From assembly GCA_017396555.1 (NCBI GenBank), contig JAFQLS010000025.1, positions 119,688 through 183,687 on the forward strand: a stretch of DNA of 64,000 bases, written 5' to 3'. The position numbers were made by a program, and so were the translations under genes. A model generated the notes under the pieces. The model was not told the DNA's origin and made no database searches. It saw only the letters and a program-made list of their open reading frames with translations. Origin of the DNA: Lachnospiraceae bacterium (lineage in GTDB: Bacteria > Bacillota > Clostridia > Lachnospirales > Lachnospiraceae). Positions 54,813-63,316 of the stretch are shown piece by piece; positions within the stretch are counted from its first letter, which is position 1; each line of letters begins with the position of its first letter.

Positions 54813-54861
54813 TTTTCACATAATAGGGAACTTAACTCTTTAAATTTCCTATTATATGAAA
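54813..54861 (-). other. Long hairpin upstream of rnc
   Basis: TTTTCACATAATAGGGAA (54813-54830) and TTTCCTATTATATGAAAA (54844-54861) are near-perfect reverse complements (two mismatches), making an 18-bp stem about 40 bases before the rnc start. It is not T-tailed; the acpP terminator is next to it. Could be an RNase III site for rnc autoregulation. Confidence 0.6.
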
Positions 54862-54880
54862 AAGCCCCTAAGGGCTTTTC
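54858..54880 (-). terminator. Terminator after acpP
   Basis: AAAAGCCC and GGGCTTTT form an 8-bp stem with a four-base loop (54860-54879); the minus strand continues with TC and AT-rich sequence, so strength is moderate. It starts two bases after the acpP stop. Confidence 0.65.
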
Positions 54881-54881
54881 C

Positions 54882-55112
54882 TTAATTTATAGCTTTTTTA
54901 ATTTGTTCAACAGCATCATTAACTGATACAATTGATTCAGCAGCTTCCTGCGGAATCTCAATATCAAATTCTTCCTCAATTCCCATAATTATCTGGAATA
55001 CATCAAGTGAATCAGCGCCTAGATCATCAATAAATGTAGTTTCTAAAGTAACATCCTTCTCCTCAACATTTAAAACTTCTGCAATAATCTTTCTAATTTT
55101 TTCAAATTCCAT
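54882..55112 (-). CDS. acpP: Acyl carrier protein
   Basis: 76 residues, highly acidic, with the phosphopantetheine-attachment Ser35 in GADSLDVFQI. Carries growing fatty acids; partner of PlsX. AAGG site before the ATG. Follows plsX by 21 bases; terminated right after. Confidence 0.97.
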   Translation of the reverse strand: MEFEKIRKIIAEVLNVEEKDVTLETTFIDDLGADSLDVFQIIMGIEEEFDIEIPQEAAESIVSVNDAVEQIKKAIN

Positions 55113-55133
55113 CTTTAAATACTTCCTTTCTAT

Positions 55134-56150
55134 TTATTGCTCGTTAATGATTAACGTTTCTTTGATGTTTTCATTAATTCTTTGCTCTTTGAACTTAATA
55201 CAATTTAAAATTGAATTGGTTACCTCATTCGCTTTTGAATTACCATGAGTTTTAACCACTAAGCCATTAAGACCCAACAACGGTGCACCACCATACTGTT
55301 CCATATCAAAGCTTTTAAGAGTATTTTTAAGTGCAGGCTTTACTAATAACGCTCCTAATTTACTTCTAAGTGATGACATCATTCCTTTTTTTATCTTATG
55401 CATCAATGTATTAGCAAGACCCTCATAAAGTTTTAAAATAACATTTCCAACAAATGCCTCACATACAATCACATCAGCATAACCATCAGGAATTTCTCTT
55501 GCTTCAATACTACCTATAAAGTTAATATCTGTACAGTTCTTAAGTAATGGATATGTTTCTTTTACAAGTGCATTACCCTTTTCTTCCTCTGCACCGATAT
55601 TAACAATTGCAACTCTTGGTCTATCTATACCTACTATCTTTTCCATATAAATAGAACCCATTCTTGCAAATTGAACAAGATGTGATGCTCGTGCATCAAC
55701 GTTTGCTCCACAATCAACCAAAAGAGAGACTCCGTTAGCTGTTGGAATAAGTGGTGCCAAAGGCGGTCTTTCAATACCCTTTATTCTTCCTACAATTAGC
55801 TGTCCACCAACTAATATTGCACCCGAACTTCCGGCTGAAACAAAAGCATCAGCTTCTTTATTCTTAACTAAATTCATAGCTACTACTATCGAAGAATCTT
55901 TCTTTTTTCTAATGGCATTAACAGGTGGTTCTTCAGTCTCGATAACTTCTGTTGCATTGACAACACTAACCTGTTCCTTATCATACTCATATTTTGTAAG
56001 TTCTTTATTAATTATATTTTCATCACCTACTAATATAACCTCGATATCTTTTCTTCCGTTAACAGCATTAATTGCACCCTTAACAATTTCAACAGGGGCA
56101 TTATCGCCACCCATTGCATCAACTGCAACTCTAGTAATCTCCACTTGCAC
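55134..56150 (-). CDS. plsX: Phosphate acyltransferase PlsX
   Basis: 338 residues. Converts acyl-ACP to acyl-phosphate for PlsY. Typical: VAVDAMGGDNAPVEIVKGA at the start, VSAGSSGAILVGGQLIVGR and CEAFVGNVILKLYEG. Start GTG 56150 (AAGG seven bases upstream) or a GTG two codons later; both fit. Its own promoter lies just upstream, after the rpmF terminator. Next gene is acpP. Confidence 0.97.
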   Translation of the reverse strand: MQVEITRVAVDAMGGDNAPVEIVKGAINAVNGRKDIEVILVGDENIINKELTKYEYDKEQVSVVNATEVIETEEPPVNAIRKKKDSSIVVAMNLVKNKEADAFVSAGSSGAILVGGQLIVGRIKGIERPPLAPLIPTANGVSLLVDCGANVDARASHLVQFARMGSIYMEKIVGIDRPRVAIVNIGAEEEKGNALVKETYPLLKNCTDINFIGSIEAREIPDGYADVIVCEAFVGNVILKLYEGLANTLMHKIKKGMMSSLRSKLGALLVKPALKNTLKSFDMEQYGGAPLLGLNGLVVKTHGNSKANEVTNSILNCIKFKEQRINENIKETLIINEQ

Positions 56151-56191
56151 AACCTAACCTTTCTATATATCTGTTAAAACATCCAATAAAT

Positions 56192-56221
56192 AATATACTA
56201 AACCCCCTATATAAAAGTCAA
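56192..56221 (-). promoter_or_regulatory. Promoter of plsX
   Basis: TTGACT (56221-56216), 18-base spacer, TATATT (56197-56192). About 42 bases from the GTG, between the rpmF terminator and plsX. A FapR-like site cannot be shown by eye. Confidence 0.6.
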
Positions 56222-56242
56222 TAACTTTTCTATAAAATAAAA

Positions 56243-56269
56243 AATCCTCTCAGTTTACCTAAGAGGATT
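56243..56269 (-). terminator. Terminator after rpmF
   Basis: AATCCTCT (56243-56250) and AGAGGATT (56262-56269) form an 8-bp stem followed on the minus strand by TTTTTTATTTTAT. It splits the rpmF unit from plsX. Confidence 0.85.
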
Positions 56270-56280
56270 AATCATTCAAA

Positions 56281-56460
56281 TTAGTCAACTGAGATGATTT
56301 CTTTCTTGTTGTATGAACCACAAGCTTTACATACTCTATGTGGCATCATTAATTCACCACACTTGCTACATTTAACAAGATTTGGAGCAGTCATCTTCCA
56401 GTTTGCTCTTCTCTTATCTCTTCTTGCTTTAGAAGTTTTATTCTTTGGACAAATAGACAT
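56281..56460 (-). CDS. rpmF: 50S ribosomal protein L32
   Basis: 59 residues, starts MSICPKNKTSKARRDKRRAN, with the zinc-ribbon CSKCGELMMPHRVCKACG (C-x2-C pairs). Start at ATG 56460 with AGGAGG upstream; the longer frame runs into DUF177. Next to DUF177, its usual partner. Confidence 0.98.
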   Translation of the reverse strand: MSICPKNKTSKARRDKRRANWKMTAPNLVKCSKCGELMMPHRVCKACGSYNKKEIISVD

Positions 56461-56467
56461 GGCTTTA

Positions 56468-56995
56468 TCACACCTCCTTAAAATTGTTAAAAATGTCAAG
56501 AATCTTCGACATTCTAGGGTCTAATTCATTGGTATCACAATCACAAGACTGTGAATTGAGATTTACCCCACATCTATTACAAATTCCTTTGCAATCATTT
56601 TTGCAAAGAACTTTCATAGGTAAATTCACCAAAAGTTCGTTATAAACAAATTTCTCAACATCCAGATAAGTTTCATTTATATATGTTATCTCATCCAGTT
56701 GTTCTATTCTGTCTTCATCGGTCAAATTTAAATCAATATCTTTATTAACATCAACTTTAAATTCTCTGGAAATATCTTCAAGACATCTGTCACACGGAAA
56801 AATAATAGTAACACTAAAACTTGCATCCATATGAACCTTCTTCTTTCCACAATTACGAAAATCAATAGATACTAAAGATTTATCTGCAATTCTGTTAGAA
56901 GTTCGTTTTGTTTGAAATTTTTCCATCTCGATAGGAACATCAAAATGCCCCTTCTTGTCCGATACTGACAAGAATTCAGATAAGTCTAAATTCAT
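56468..56995 (-). CDS. DUF177/YceD family protein
   Basis: 175 residues. Cys-containing motifs FPCDRCLEDISREF and CKNDCKGICNRCGVNLN are the DUF177 signature. The family is co-encoded with rpmF and is linked to 23S rRNA accumulation in E. coli. GAGGG precedes the ATG. Own perfect promoter upstream; rpmF follows after seven bases. Confidence 0.93.
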   Translation of the reverse strand: MNLDLSEFLSVSDKKGHFDVPIEMEKFQTKRTSNRIADKSLVSIDFRNCGKKKVHMDASFSVTIIFPCDRCLEDISREFKVDVNKDIDLNLTDEDRIEQLDEITYINETYLDVEKFVYNELLVNLPMKVLCKNDCKGICNRCGVNLNSQSCDCDTNELDPRMSKILDIFNNFKEV

Positions 56996-57027
56996 TTAAA
57001 CCCTCTTTTCTAAAACGCACATCGTAT

Positions 57028-57056
57028 ATTATACACAGACGTTATTTATTTGTCAA
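57028..57056 (-). promoter_or_regulatory. Consensus SigA promoter of DUF177-rpmF
   Basis: TTGACA (57056-57051), 17-base spacer, TATAAT (57033-57028): exact consensus boxes. About 33 bases before the DUF177 ATG. Confidence 0.93.
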
Positions 57057-57063
57057 CAAAAAT

Positions 57064-57083
57064 GTAAAGTATTTTTACTTTAC
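57064..57083 (-). terminator. Terminator at the end of ackA
   Basis: GTAAAGTA-TTTT-TACTTTAC (57064-57083), 8-bp stem whose foot touches the ackA stop; on the minus strand it leads into ATTTTTG. It overlaps nothing downstream, ending just before the DUF177 -35 box. Confidence 0.75.
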
Positions 57084-58282
57084 TATTTAATTAATGCTAC
57101 AGTTTCCCTTACAATTGCAAGTTCTTCGTTTGTTGGTATAGTACATACTTTAACCTTAGAATCTGCTGTTGTAATAATCATTTCCTCTCCCATAGCCTTA
57201 GCATTTGCTTCTTCATCAAGCTTTATTCCTAAATATCCAAGATATTCACAAATCATTGTTCTAATATATGGAGAGTTTTCTCCAACACCTGCTGTAAACA
57301 CAATAGCATCCACACCATTCATAGCTGCTACATAAGAACCGATGTATTTAGCAACCTTATATGTATATGCCTCAATTGTTTCGATAGCCTTCTCATCGCC
57401 ATTATCCATAGCCGCTTTTAAATCTCTAAAGTCACTGGAGATACCACCTGATAATCCGTATACACCTGACTCTTTATTGAGCATAGCTATCATTCCACGA
57501 ATATCTTTATTTTCTTTACCAGCTATAAATTCGATAACACCAGGATCTACATCACCACTTCTGGTTCCCATTATAATACCTTCAAGAGGTGTAAGACCCA
57601 TACTTGTATCTATACATTTTCCATTAACTACAGCTGATATTGAAGCTCCGTTTCCAAGATGACATACAACAACCTTTGAATTATCTTTATCAAGTCCTGC
57701 AACTTCAATAGTCTTTTTTGATACAAAGCTATGACTTGTTCCATGAAAACCATATCTTCTAACGCCATATTTCTCATAATATTCACGTGGAACGGCATAC
57801 ATATATGCTTTAGCAGGCATTGTTCCATGGAAAGCTGTATCAAATACTGCTACATTTGGTACACCCGGCATAGCAGCTTCGCATGCTTCAACACCGATAA
57901 GATTTGCAGGATTATGCAATGGTGCAAAATCAAAACATTCTTTGATAACCTTTTTAGCCTCTTCATCCACTATAATTGAATCACTGTAATGCTGTCCTCC
58001 GTGAACAACTCTGTGTCCAACTGCAACTATTTCACTAACATCTGAAATAACGCCAGCGTTATCATCCATCAAAGCATCAAGCACAAGCTTGACAGCTATC
58101 TCATGATCTTTCATTGGTTGTTCTATAACCAAATTGTCTTTTCCTGTAGGCTTATGTGTAAGTTTCGAACCTTCGATACCGATTCTTTCTACAAGACCTT
58201 TTGCTAATACAGACTCGTCTTCTGCATTAAATAACTGATACTTAAGTGATGAACTACCACAATTTAAAACTAAAATCTTCAT
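57083..58282 (-). CDS. ackA: Acetate kinase
   Basis: 399 residues. Converts acetyl-phosphate and ADP to acetate and ATP, a main ATP-yielding step in fermentation. N-terminal NCGSSSLKYQLF, then VGHRVVHGGQ, FDTAFHGTMP and GTRSGDVDPG are typical. GGAGA precedes the ATG. It follows pta by about 40 bases and is ended by its own terminator. Confidence 0.98.
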   Translation of the reverse strand: MKILVLNCGSSSLKYQLFNAEDESVLAKGLVERIGIEGSKLTHKPTGKDNLVIEQPMKDHEIAVKLVLDALMDDNAGVISDVSEIVAVGHRVVHGGQHYSDSIIVDEEAKKVIKECFDFAPLHNPANLIGVEACEAAMPGVPNVAVFDTAFHGTMPAKAYMYAVPREYYEKYGVRRYGFHGTSHSFVSKKTIEVAGLDKDNSKVVVCHLGNGASISAVVNGKCIDTSMGLTPLEGIIMGTRSGDVDPGVIEFIAGKENKDIRGMIAMLNKESGVYGLSGGISSDFRDLKAAMDNGDEKAIETIEAYTYKVAKYIGSYVAAMNGVDAIVFTAGVGENSPYIRTMICEYLGYLGIKLDEEANAKAMGEEMIITTADSKVKVCTIPTNEELAIVRETVALIK

Positions 58283-58323
58283 TTCATTCTCCTATTCTAA
58301 TATTCTAATATGTAAATTTATTA

Positions 58324-59319
58324 TTACTGCTGTTGAGCCTGAACTGCTGTAATTGCAACTACACCCACAATATCATCTGCATAACAGCCTCTTGATAAAT
58401 CATTAACAGGCATTGCTATACCCTGTGTAACCGGACCATAAGCTTCTGCTTTAGCAAGTCTCTGAACAAGCTTGTATCCAATATTTCCTGCATCAAGGTT
58501 AGGAAATACAAGAGTGTTAGCATGTCCTGCAACTGTACTTCCCGGAGCCTTAGACTCACCCACGCTTGGTACTAATGCTGCATCAAGCTGCATTTCTCCA
58601 TCTATAGCAACCTCAGGATACATTTCCTTAGCAAGCTTTGTAGCTTCCTGAACCTTTGTTACATCATCATGTTTTGCACTTCCCATTGTTGAATATGACA
58701 ACATTGCAACCTTAGCCTCTGCACCCACAAGTACTTCAAAGCTTTCTGCAGATGAACCAGCAATTGCTGCAAGTTCTTCTGCTGTTGGATTCTGATTAAG
58801 TCCACAATCAGCAAATATAAATGTACCATCTTTTCCACAGTCACAATCCGGTACGGACATAACAAAGAAACTTGATACCAATTTAACTCCCGGTTTAGTC
58901 TTAATAATCTGAAGACAAGGTCTTAACGTGTTAGCTGTTGAATGACATGCACCTGATACAGCGCCATCTGCATCTCCTGCCTTACACATAAGACATGCAT
59001 AATACATATAATCCTTCTCCATTGTTTCCTTAGCAAGTTCAGGTGTCATTCCTTTATTCTTTCTAAGTTCAACAAATAAATCAATATATTTCTGTTTGTT
59101 AGGATCATTGAATGGATCAACTATTTTTGCTCCGGTAATGTCAAATCCTTTACCATATTCTTCAATCTCTTCCTTTGTACCGATAATAATCAAATTAGCG
59201 ATACCTTCTTTTAAAATCTTTTCAGCTGCTTCAAATGTTCTTTTATCCATTGATTCCGGAAGAACAATAGTCTTCTTATCAGCTTTTGCTCTTGTTTTGA
59301 TTTCATCAATAAATGCCAT
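58324..59319 (-). CDS. pta: Phosphate acetyltransferase
   Basis: 331 residues, the short PTA form. Makes acetyl-phosphate from acetyl-CoA. Motifs SGACHSTANTLRPCLQIIKT, FADCGLNQNP and GSTVAGHANTLVFPNLDAGN. The start is ATG 59319 after AAGGAG; a frame six codons longer is less likely. First gene of pta-ackA with its own promoter, divergent from tmcAL. Confidence 0.98.
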   Translation of the reverse strand: MAFIDEIKTRAKADKKTIVLPESMDKRTFEAAEKILKEGIANLIIIGTKEEIEEYGKGFDITGAKIVDPFNDPNKQKYIDLFVELRKNKGMTPELAKETMEKDYMYYACLMCKAGDADGAVSGACHSTANTLRPCLQIIKTKPGVKLVSSFFVMSVPDCDCGKDGTFIFADCGLNQNPTAEELAAIAGSSAESFEVLVGAEAKVAMLSYSTMGSAKHDDVTKVQEATKLAKEMYPEVAIDGEMQLDAALVPSVGESKAPGSTVAGHANTLVFPNLDAGNIGYKLVQRLAKAEAYGPVTQGIAMPVNDLSRGCYADDIVGVVAITAVQAQQQ

Positions 59320-59370
59320 TTTAATTACTCCTTTCATCTGTACACGTACTAATCATTGCACACTGTTTAC

Positions 59371-59399
59371 ATTATACCCCTAATATATTTAGTTCTCAA
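59371..59399 (-). promoter_or_regulatory. SigA promoter of pta-ackA
   Basis: TTGAGA (59399-59394), 17-base spacer, TATAAT (59376-59371), about 52 bases before the pta ATG. Confidence 0.88.
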
Positions 59400-59418
59400 G
59401 ATATTTTCTCACTTTAAA

Positions 59419-59520
59419 TTGAATAAATTTTAATACAGTGTTAAAATAATATATACATAATAGTATTTTATAACACATATGCCCTGATACTACGAAGAAA
59501 TTGCCTTCGTAAATTTCTTC
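59419..59520 (+). promoter_or_regulatory. Putative promoter and leader hairpins of tmcAL
   Basis: TTGAAT (59419-59424), 17-base spacer, TAAAAT (59442-59447) on the plus strand. In the leader, ACGAAG/CTTCGT (59492-59497, 59505-59510) and GAAGAAATT/AATTTCTTC (59494-59502, 59512-59520) can form only one at a time. The pairs suggest a switch but no ligand is known; the hairpins may also be chance. Confidence 0.4.
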
Positions 59521-59561
59521 AATTGGTTCTTGCGCGTAAACACTTCGGAACGGAGGTTAAT

Positions 59562-60815
59562 ATGAGTATTGTTGGTATAATAGCAGAATTCAACCCATTT
59601 CACAATGGTCACAAATATATGATTGAGCAGGCAAAGAAGATAACAGGTGCTACTAATGTAGTTGTTGTTATGAGCGGCAACTACGTTCAAAGAGGTACTC
59701 CTGCTATTTGTAATAAGCATGTACGTACAAAGATGGCTATTGAATCAGGATGTGATGTTGTAATTGAACTTCCGGTTGTTTATAGCTGTGGTAGTGCAAA
59801 ATATTTTGCCGAAGGGGCTATTAACCTTCTTGATTCACTTGGTTGTATTGACTATATTGCTTTTGGTTCAGAATATTCAGATTCCGAATATTTAACTCAT
59901 ATTGCTGATATTTTATCAAAAGAACCGATTTATTTTAAAGAAAGACTTAATCATTACCTAAAAAACGGATTTTCCTATCCTTATTCAAGAGAAAATGCCT
60001 TATACGACTATTTACTTAGCACTGACAAAGATTATAACGAGAATTCTTTTAGAAATGTAATGTCATCTCCTAATTGTATTCTTGCAATTGAATATATGTG
60101 TGCAATAAAGAAATTTGATTCTAAAATCAAACCAGTTCCAATTACAAGAGTTAAAGCTTCATATCATCAACTGACAATACAGGATGATATATGCTCTGCT
60201 ACAGCTCTTAGGTATATAATGAATAAATTTGATAATATTATCGAAGCAAGAAACACTATTCCTAATTCTGTATACACTATACTTAAAGAAGAGTACAATA
60301 AATCTTTGCCAATATACGAAGACGATTTTTCTTCAATGCTTGGTTATGCAATCATATACAATAAAGAGGATTTACAGGATTATTATGATTTTTCATTAAC
60401 ATTTGCAAACAGAGTCAGAAACTTATCTGATAAATATTCTTCATTTACTGATTTCTCATCTGTTTTAACAACAAAAAACGTTACAGGAACATATGTTAAT
60501 CGTTGTCTTACTCATTTAATTCTTGGAATCAAAGATTCATTTGTTAAACGAGTTATGTCCGAAGGTTTTAACTTCTATATTAGAATATTAGGCTTTAACA
60601 AGAGCAACAGTGAAGTGTTGAATCACATAAAAACCAATTCAAAACTCCCTGTAATTACAAAGATATCTAATTCCTATGAACAACTTCCGATTATCGGAAA
60701 GCAATTATTAGATATAAATATAAGAGCTGACGAAATTTATCGTTATATTCAGAACATTAAATTCAAAAGTAATATTTCAAACGAATACAAACAGGGACTT
60801 TATATTAAAAAATAA
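59562..60815 (+). CDS. tmcAL: tRNA(Met) cytidine acetate ligase TmcAL (YlbM)
   Basis: 417 residues on the plus strand. It forms N4-acetylcytidine at the wobble base of tRNA-Met(e) using acetate and ATP through acetyl-AMP. The nucleotidyl-transferase motif HNGH sits in GIIAEFNPFHNGHKYMIEQA at about 5-20, followed by GNYVQRGTPA. The start ATG at 59562 is preceded by CGGAGG; a longer frame to 59523 has no site. Divergent from pta and next to acetate-producing ackA, so its substrate is made by its neighbours. Confidence 0.93.
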   Translation: MSIVGIIAEFNPFHNGHKYMIEQAKKITGATNVVVVMSGNYVQRGTPAICNKHVRTKMAIESGCDVVIELPVVYSCGSAKYFAEGAINLLDSLGCIDYIAFGSEYSDSEYLTHIADILSKEPIYFKERLNHYLKNGFSYPYSRENALYDYLLSTDKDYNENSFRNVMSSPNCILAIEYMCAIKKFDSKIKPVPITRVKASYHQLTIQDDICSATALRYIMNKFDNIIEARNTIPNSVYTILKEEYNKSLPIYEDDFSSMLGYAIIYNKEDLQDYYDFSLTFANRVRNLSDKYSSFTDFSSVLTTKNVTGTYVNRCLTHLILGIKDSFVKRVMSEGFNFYIRILGFNKSNSEVLNHIKTNSKLPVITKISNSYEQLPIIGKQLLDINIRADEIYRYIQNIKFKSNISNEYKQGLYIKK

Positions 60816-60849
60816 GCAGATTGTCAGGTTTATCCATAACAATCTGCTT
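60814..60849. terminator. Terminator shared by tmcAL and the ABC ATPase gene
   Basis: AAGCAGATTGT (60814-60824) and ACAATCTGCTT (60839-60849) form an 11-bp stem. On the minus strand a T-rich TTATTTTTTAA follows, so it mainly ends the ABC transcript; on the plus strand it begins within the tmcAL stop. Confidence 0.75.
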
Positions 60850-60856
60850 AGATAAA

Positions 60857-61489
60857 TTATTTTAATTGATATACATAATCAGACATCCTCGCAACTTCAT
60901 CAGAATGTGTAACCAAAATTATACATTTGCCCGCATTGGCAAGCTCTCTTAAAATAGTTAAGATTTCTTTTTGAGTTTCTGAATCAAGATTGCCCGTTGG
61001 TTCGTCTGCAAGAATTATTTCAGGGTCATATGATAAAGCTCTTGCAATAGCAACTCTTTGTTGTTGACCACCTGATAATTTAAGAACTCTTCTATTTGAT
61101 TCTTCTTTACTTAAACCAACTCTCTCTAACAGTTCGTATGCCACCTTCTTTTTATCCTTAATTTTCTTCGACGAAATATCCATTGATAATACTACATTTT
61201 CCAAAGCTGTTAATTTGGTAAGCAAGTTATATGCCTGAAACACAACACCTACATACTTACTTCTGTATTCATATTTATTAGTATCTTTCATATTTTTATC
61301 ATCATAATATATCTCACCGGAAGTTGGCTTTGCCAGACCTGATAATACAGATAGCAATGTGGTTTTTCCTGCTCCTGACTTTCCAACTATAGAATATATG
61401 TGTCCTTTTTCAAATTCATATGAAATATTTTTTAACACCTGTTTTTTGTCATATGCAAAACATATATTTTCAATCTTTAATATTGACAT
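60857..61489 (-). CDS. MacB/LolD-type ABC transporter ATPase
   Basis: 210 residues. Walker A GKSGAGKTT at about 36-44, signature LSGGQQQRVAIARALS, Walker B ILADEPTGNLDS. The start ATG at 61489 follows GGAG by eight bases; an upstream GTG is too near the site. Partner of the permease, 13 bases after its stop. Belongs to the subfamily driving MacB-like permeases. Confidence 0.92.
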   Translation of the reverse strand: MSILKIENICFAYDKKQVLKNISYEFEKGHIYSIVGKSGAGKTTLLSVLSGLAKPTSGEIYYDDKNMKDTNKYEYRSKYVGVVFQAYNLLTKLTALENVVLSMDISSKKIKDKKKVAYELLERVGLSKEESNRRVLKLSGGQQQRVAIARALSYDPEIILADEPTGNLDSETQKEILTILRELANAGKCIILVTHSDEVARMSDYVYQLK

Positions 61490-61502
61490 ATCCACTTCTC
61501 CT

Positions 61503-63128
61503 CTAATCTCTATTTGATAATATATTTAATGGGTCATATCTCATAACAAATACAATTGACGCAACACTTGCCACCAATGCAAGAAATACACCTATCCCTA
61601 AAAGTTGCATAAGTACAGTTATATCTGTAGCTGAAGACACCTCTGAAATATATTCTGTTGCTTTTCCTCTAAATCCTGAATCTCCTTTATCAAAATTCAT
61701 TTGTGGCATGTTATCCGGCATATTTCCCATCATATTTCCCGGTACTCTACCAAAAGACTGCTCCATTCCACTCTCTTTTGAATCTGCTGCTTCAATCTGA
61801 GATTTAAGTAATGAATTAGTAACAGGAACTGATGTAGTAGCACCAATAATTCCACCTATAGTTACTGCAATCACAGTAACAACCATAGTTTCTAACATAA
61901 ACTGAATAGAAACCTTCCACTTCTTCATACCAATAGCTGTTAGTACACCAACCTCGTATTTTCTTTCTCTTACACTAAACACATTAAGTACAACTAATAC
62001 TATTGCACCAATAGCAAGCACTACAATAAGAAAATACAATGCCATTTCACTTAAGTTATCAAGTGGTACAACACTCTGCTCATATTCAGAAATATCGCTT
62101 GAGGATACCACATATTCCTCAGCAAGTCCCATATCATACACTTCTATTGTAAAATCATTATATTCATCTACTGTTGCGAACACATATGTACCTGATACCT
62201 GTTCAGGCATTGCTGTTGTCGTTTCCATTCCTGTATTTTCATCTGTAGAAATTGTTGCATTTTCTTCCGACTTTGTAGTTATACTTTTAAGTGCATTATA
62301 GCTCAAATATATCTGATTCGCAGGATCACTACTCAAAGAAAAACCAAACATTCTATCTCCCGATGTTACTGTAGACTGTGAATTAGCATATATACCTACA
62401 ATTGTTAATTCATATGTTTCTTCTTCATCATTAGGATTAGTAACTTTTATTTTATCCCCTACAGACAGGTCATTATATACAGCAAGTTCTTCCGAAACGA
62501 CACAATCTAAACTATCAGTACCTTCTTCAAACATATTTCCATCTGTTATACTACTAGTACCATTGATAAAGTCTGTCATAGCACTATCAGTGCTATATCC
62601 AATTACAGTAAAATCTCCCTGGCTACCCATCGAACCAATAGTAAATCCTTTTCCTGGTTTCATCATTCCTGACATATCTCCAAACTCATCAGAAAATCCG
62701 TTATCGTTTGATTCGGTCTCATCTGTTTCTTCCGAAGTATCAACAGCTTCAAACTCTTCACTACCATTCATTGATACCGTTAAGGTGTAATAAAAATCTT
62801 TTACATTATCATTATCTGCATATGTAAGCATCTCATCCACCGATAATCCCTGCATATTTTTCATGCTTTCAGAAAATTTTGATTTATCAAAACCTCCCGA
62901 ACCACTTGAATCAGGTCGCATATCATTCATAATTGAATTTCTATCAAAAGAAATCTGCGCCGTTATCGTCATATTATCAAGTGCATCATCCTTAGCCTTG
63001 CTTGCCGCCTGTCTAATTGATAGTCCTAAACAAGCTGATACAGAAATAGCCAAGACAATTATTCCTATTAAAACATTTCTCCCCTTTGACCTAAATATAC
63101 TTTTTATTGCGTTTTTTATAACGTACAT
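61503..63128 (-). CDS. MacB/FtsX-type ABC transporter permease
   Basis: 541 residues. One membrane span at about 18-38, a large extracytoplasmic domain rich in Asp/Ser/Glu to about 360, then three FtsX-type spans near 365-385, 415-435 and 510-530. Matches the MacB permease layout, so mechanotransmission or peptide/antibiotic export is possible. The ribosome site (TTGGA) is weak. It has the second ABC system of this kind in the window besides the fused one at 34933-37536. Confidence 0.88.
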   Translation of the reverse strand: MYVIKNAIKSIFRSKGRNVLIGIIVLAISVSACLGLSIRQAASKAKDDALDNMTITAQISFDRNSIMNDMRPDSSGSGGFDKSKFSESMKNMQGLSVDEMLTYADNDNVKDFYYTLTVSMNGSEEFEAVDTSEETDETESNDNGFSDEFGDMSGMMKPGKGFTIGSMGSQGDFTVIGYSTDSAMTDFINGTSSITDGNMFEEGTDSLDCVVSEELAVYNDLSVGDKIKVTNPNDEEETYELTIVGIYANSQSTVTSGDRMFGFSLSSDPANQIYLSYNALKSITTKSEENATISTDENTGMETTTAMPEQVSGTYVFATVDEYNDFTIEVYDMGLAEEYVVSSSDISEYEQSVVPLDNLSEMALYFLIVVLAIGAIVLVVLNVFSVRERKYEVGVLTAIGMKKWKVSIQFMLETMVVTVIAVTIGGIIGATTSVPVTNSLLKSQIEAADSKESGMEQSFGRVPGNMMGNMPDNMPQMNFDKGDSGFRGKATEYISEVSSATDITVLMQLLGIGVFLALVASVASIVFVMRYDPLNILSNRD

Positions 63129-63232
63129 AAAAAAACATCCAATTATTTTTTTCAGTTGAAATATTAAATCTAAAATTTGTTAAAATTTTGTATTAAATGT
63201 GAAAATTTTGTGTTCTTGTTTTCAAAATAAAA
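63129..63232 (-). promoter_or_regulatory. Upstream region with phased AAAATTT repeats
   Basis: AAAATTTG or AAAATTTTG starts at 63172, 63182 and 63202, spaced 10 and 20 bases apart, i.e. on one side of the helix. This resembles response-regulator sites. The AT-rich context gives chance copies too; no -35/-10 pair was placed. Confidence 0.35.
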
Positions 63233-63275
63233 ACACCTCAAATGTCAAACTCATCAAATTTAACATTCAAGGTGT
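63233..63275 (-). terminator. Terminator after the repeat surface protein
   Basis: ACACCT-CA-AATGT and ACATT-CA-AGGTGT (63233-63245, 63263-63275) pair as a 11-13-bp stem with a small internal loop; on the minus strand TTTTTATTTT follows. Confidence 0.8.
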
Positions 63276-63316
63276 AGTCTCATCCTGAAATTTTACCTCT
63301 TCATTCTATAATCTTA

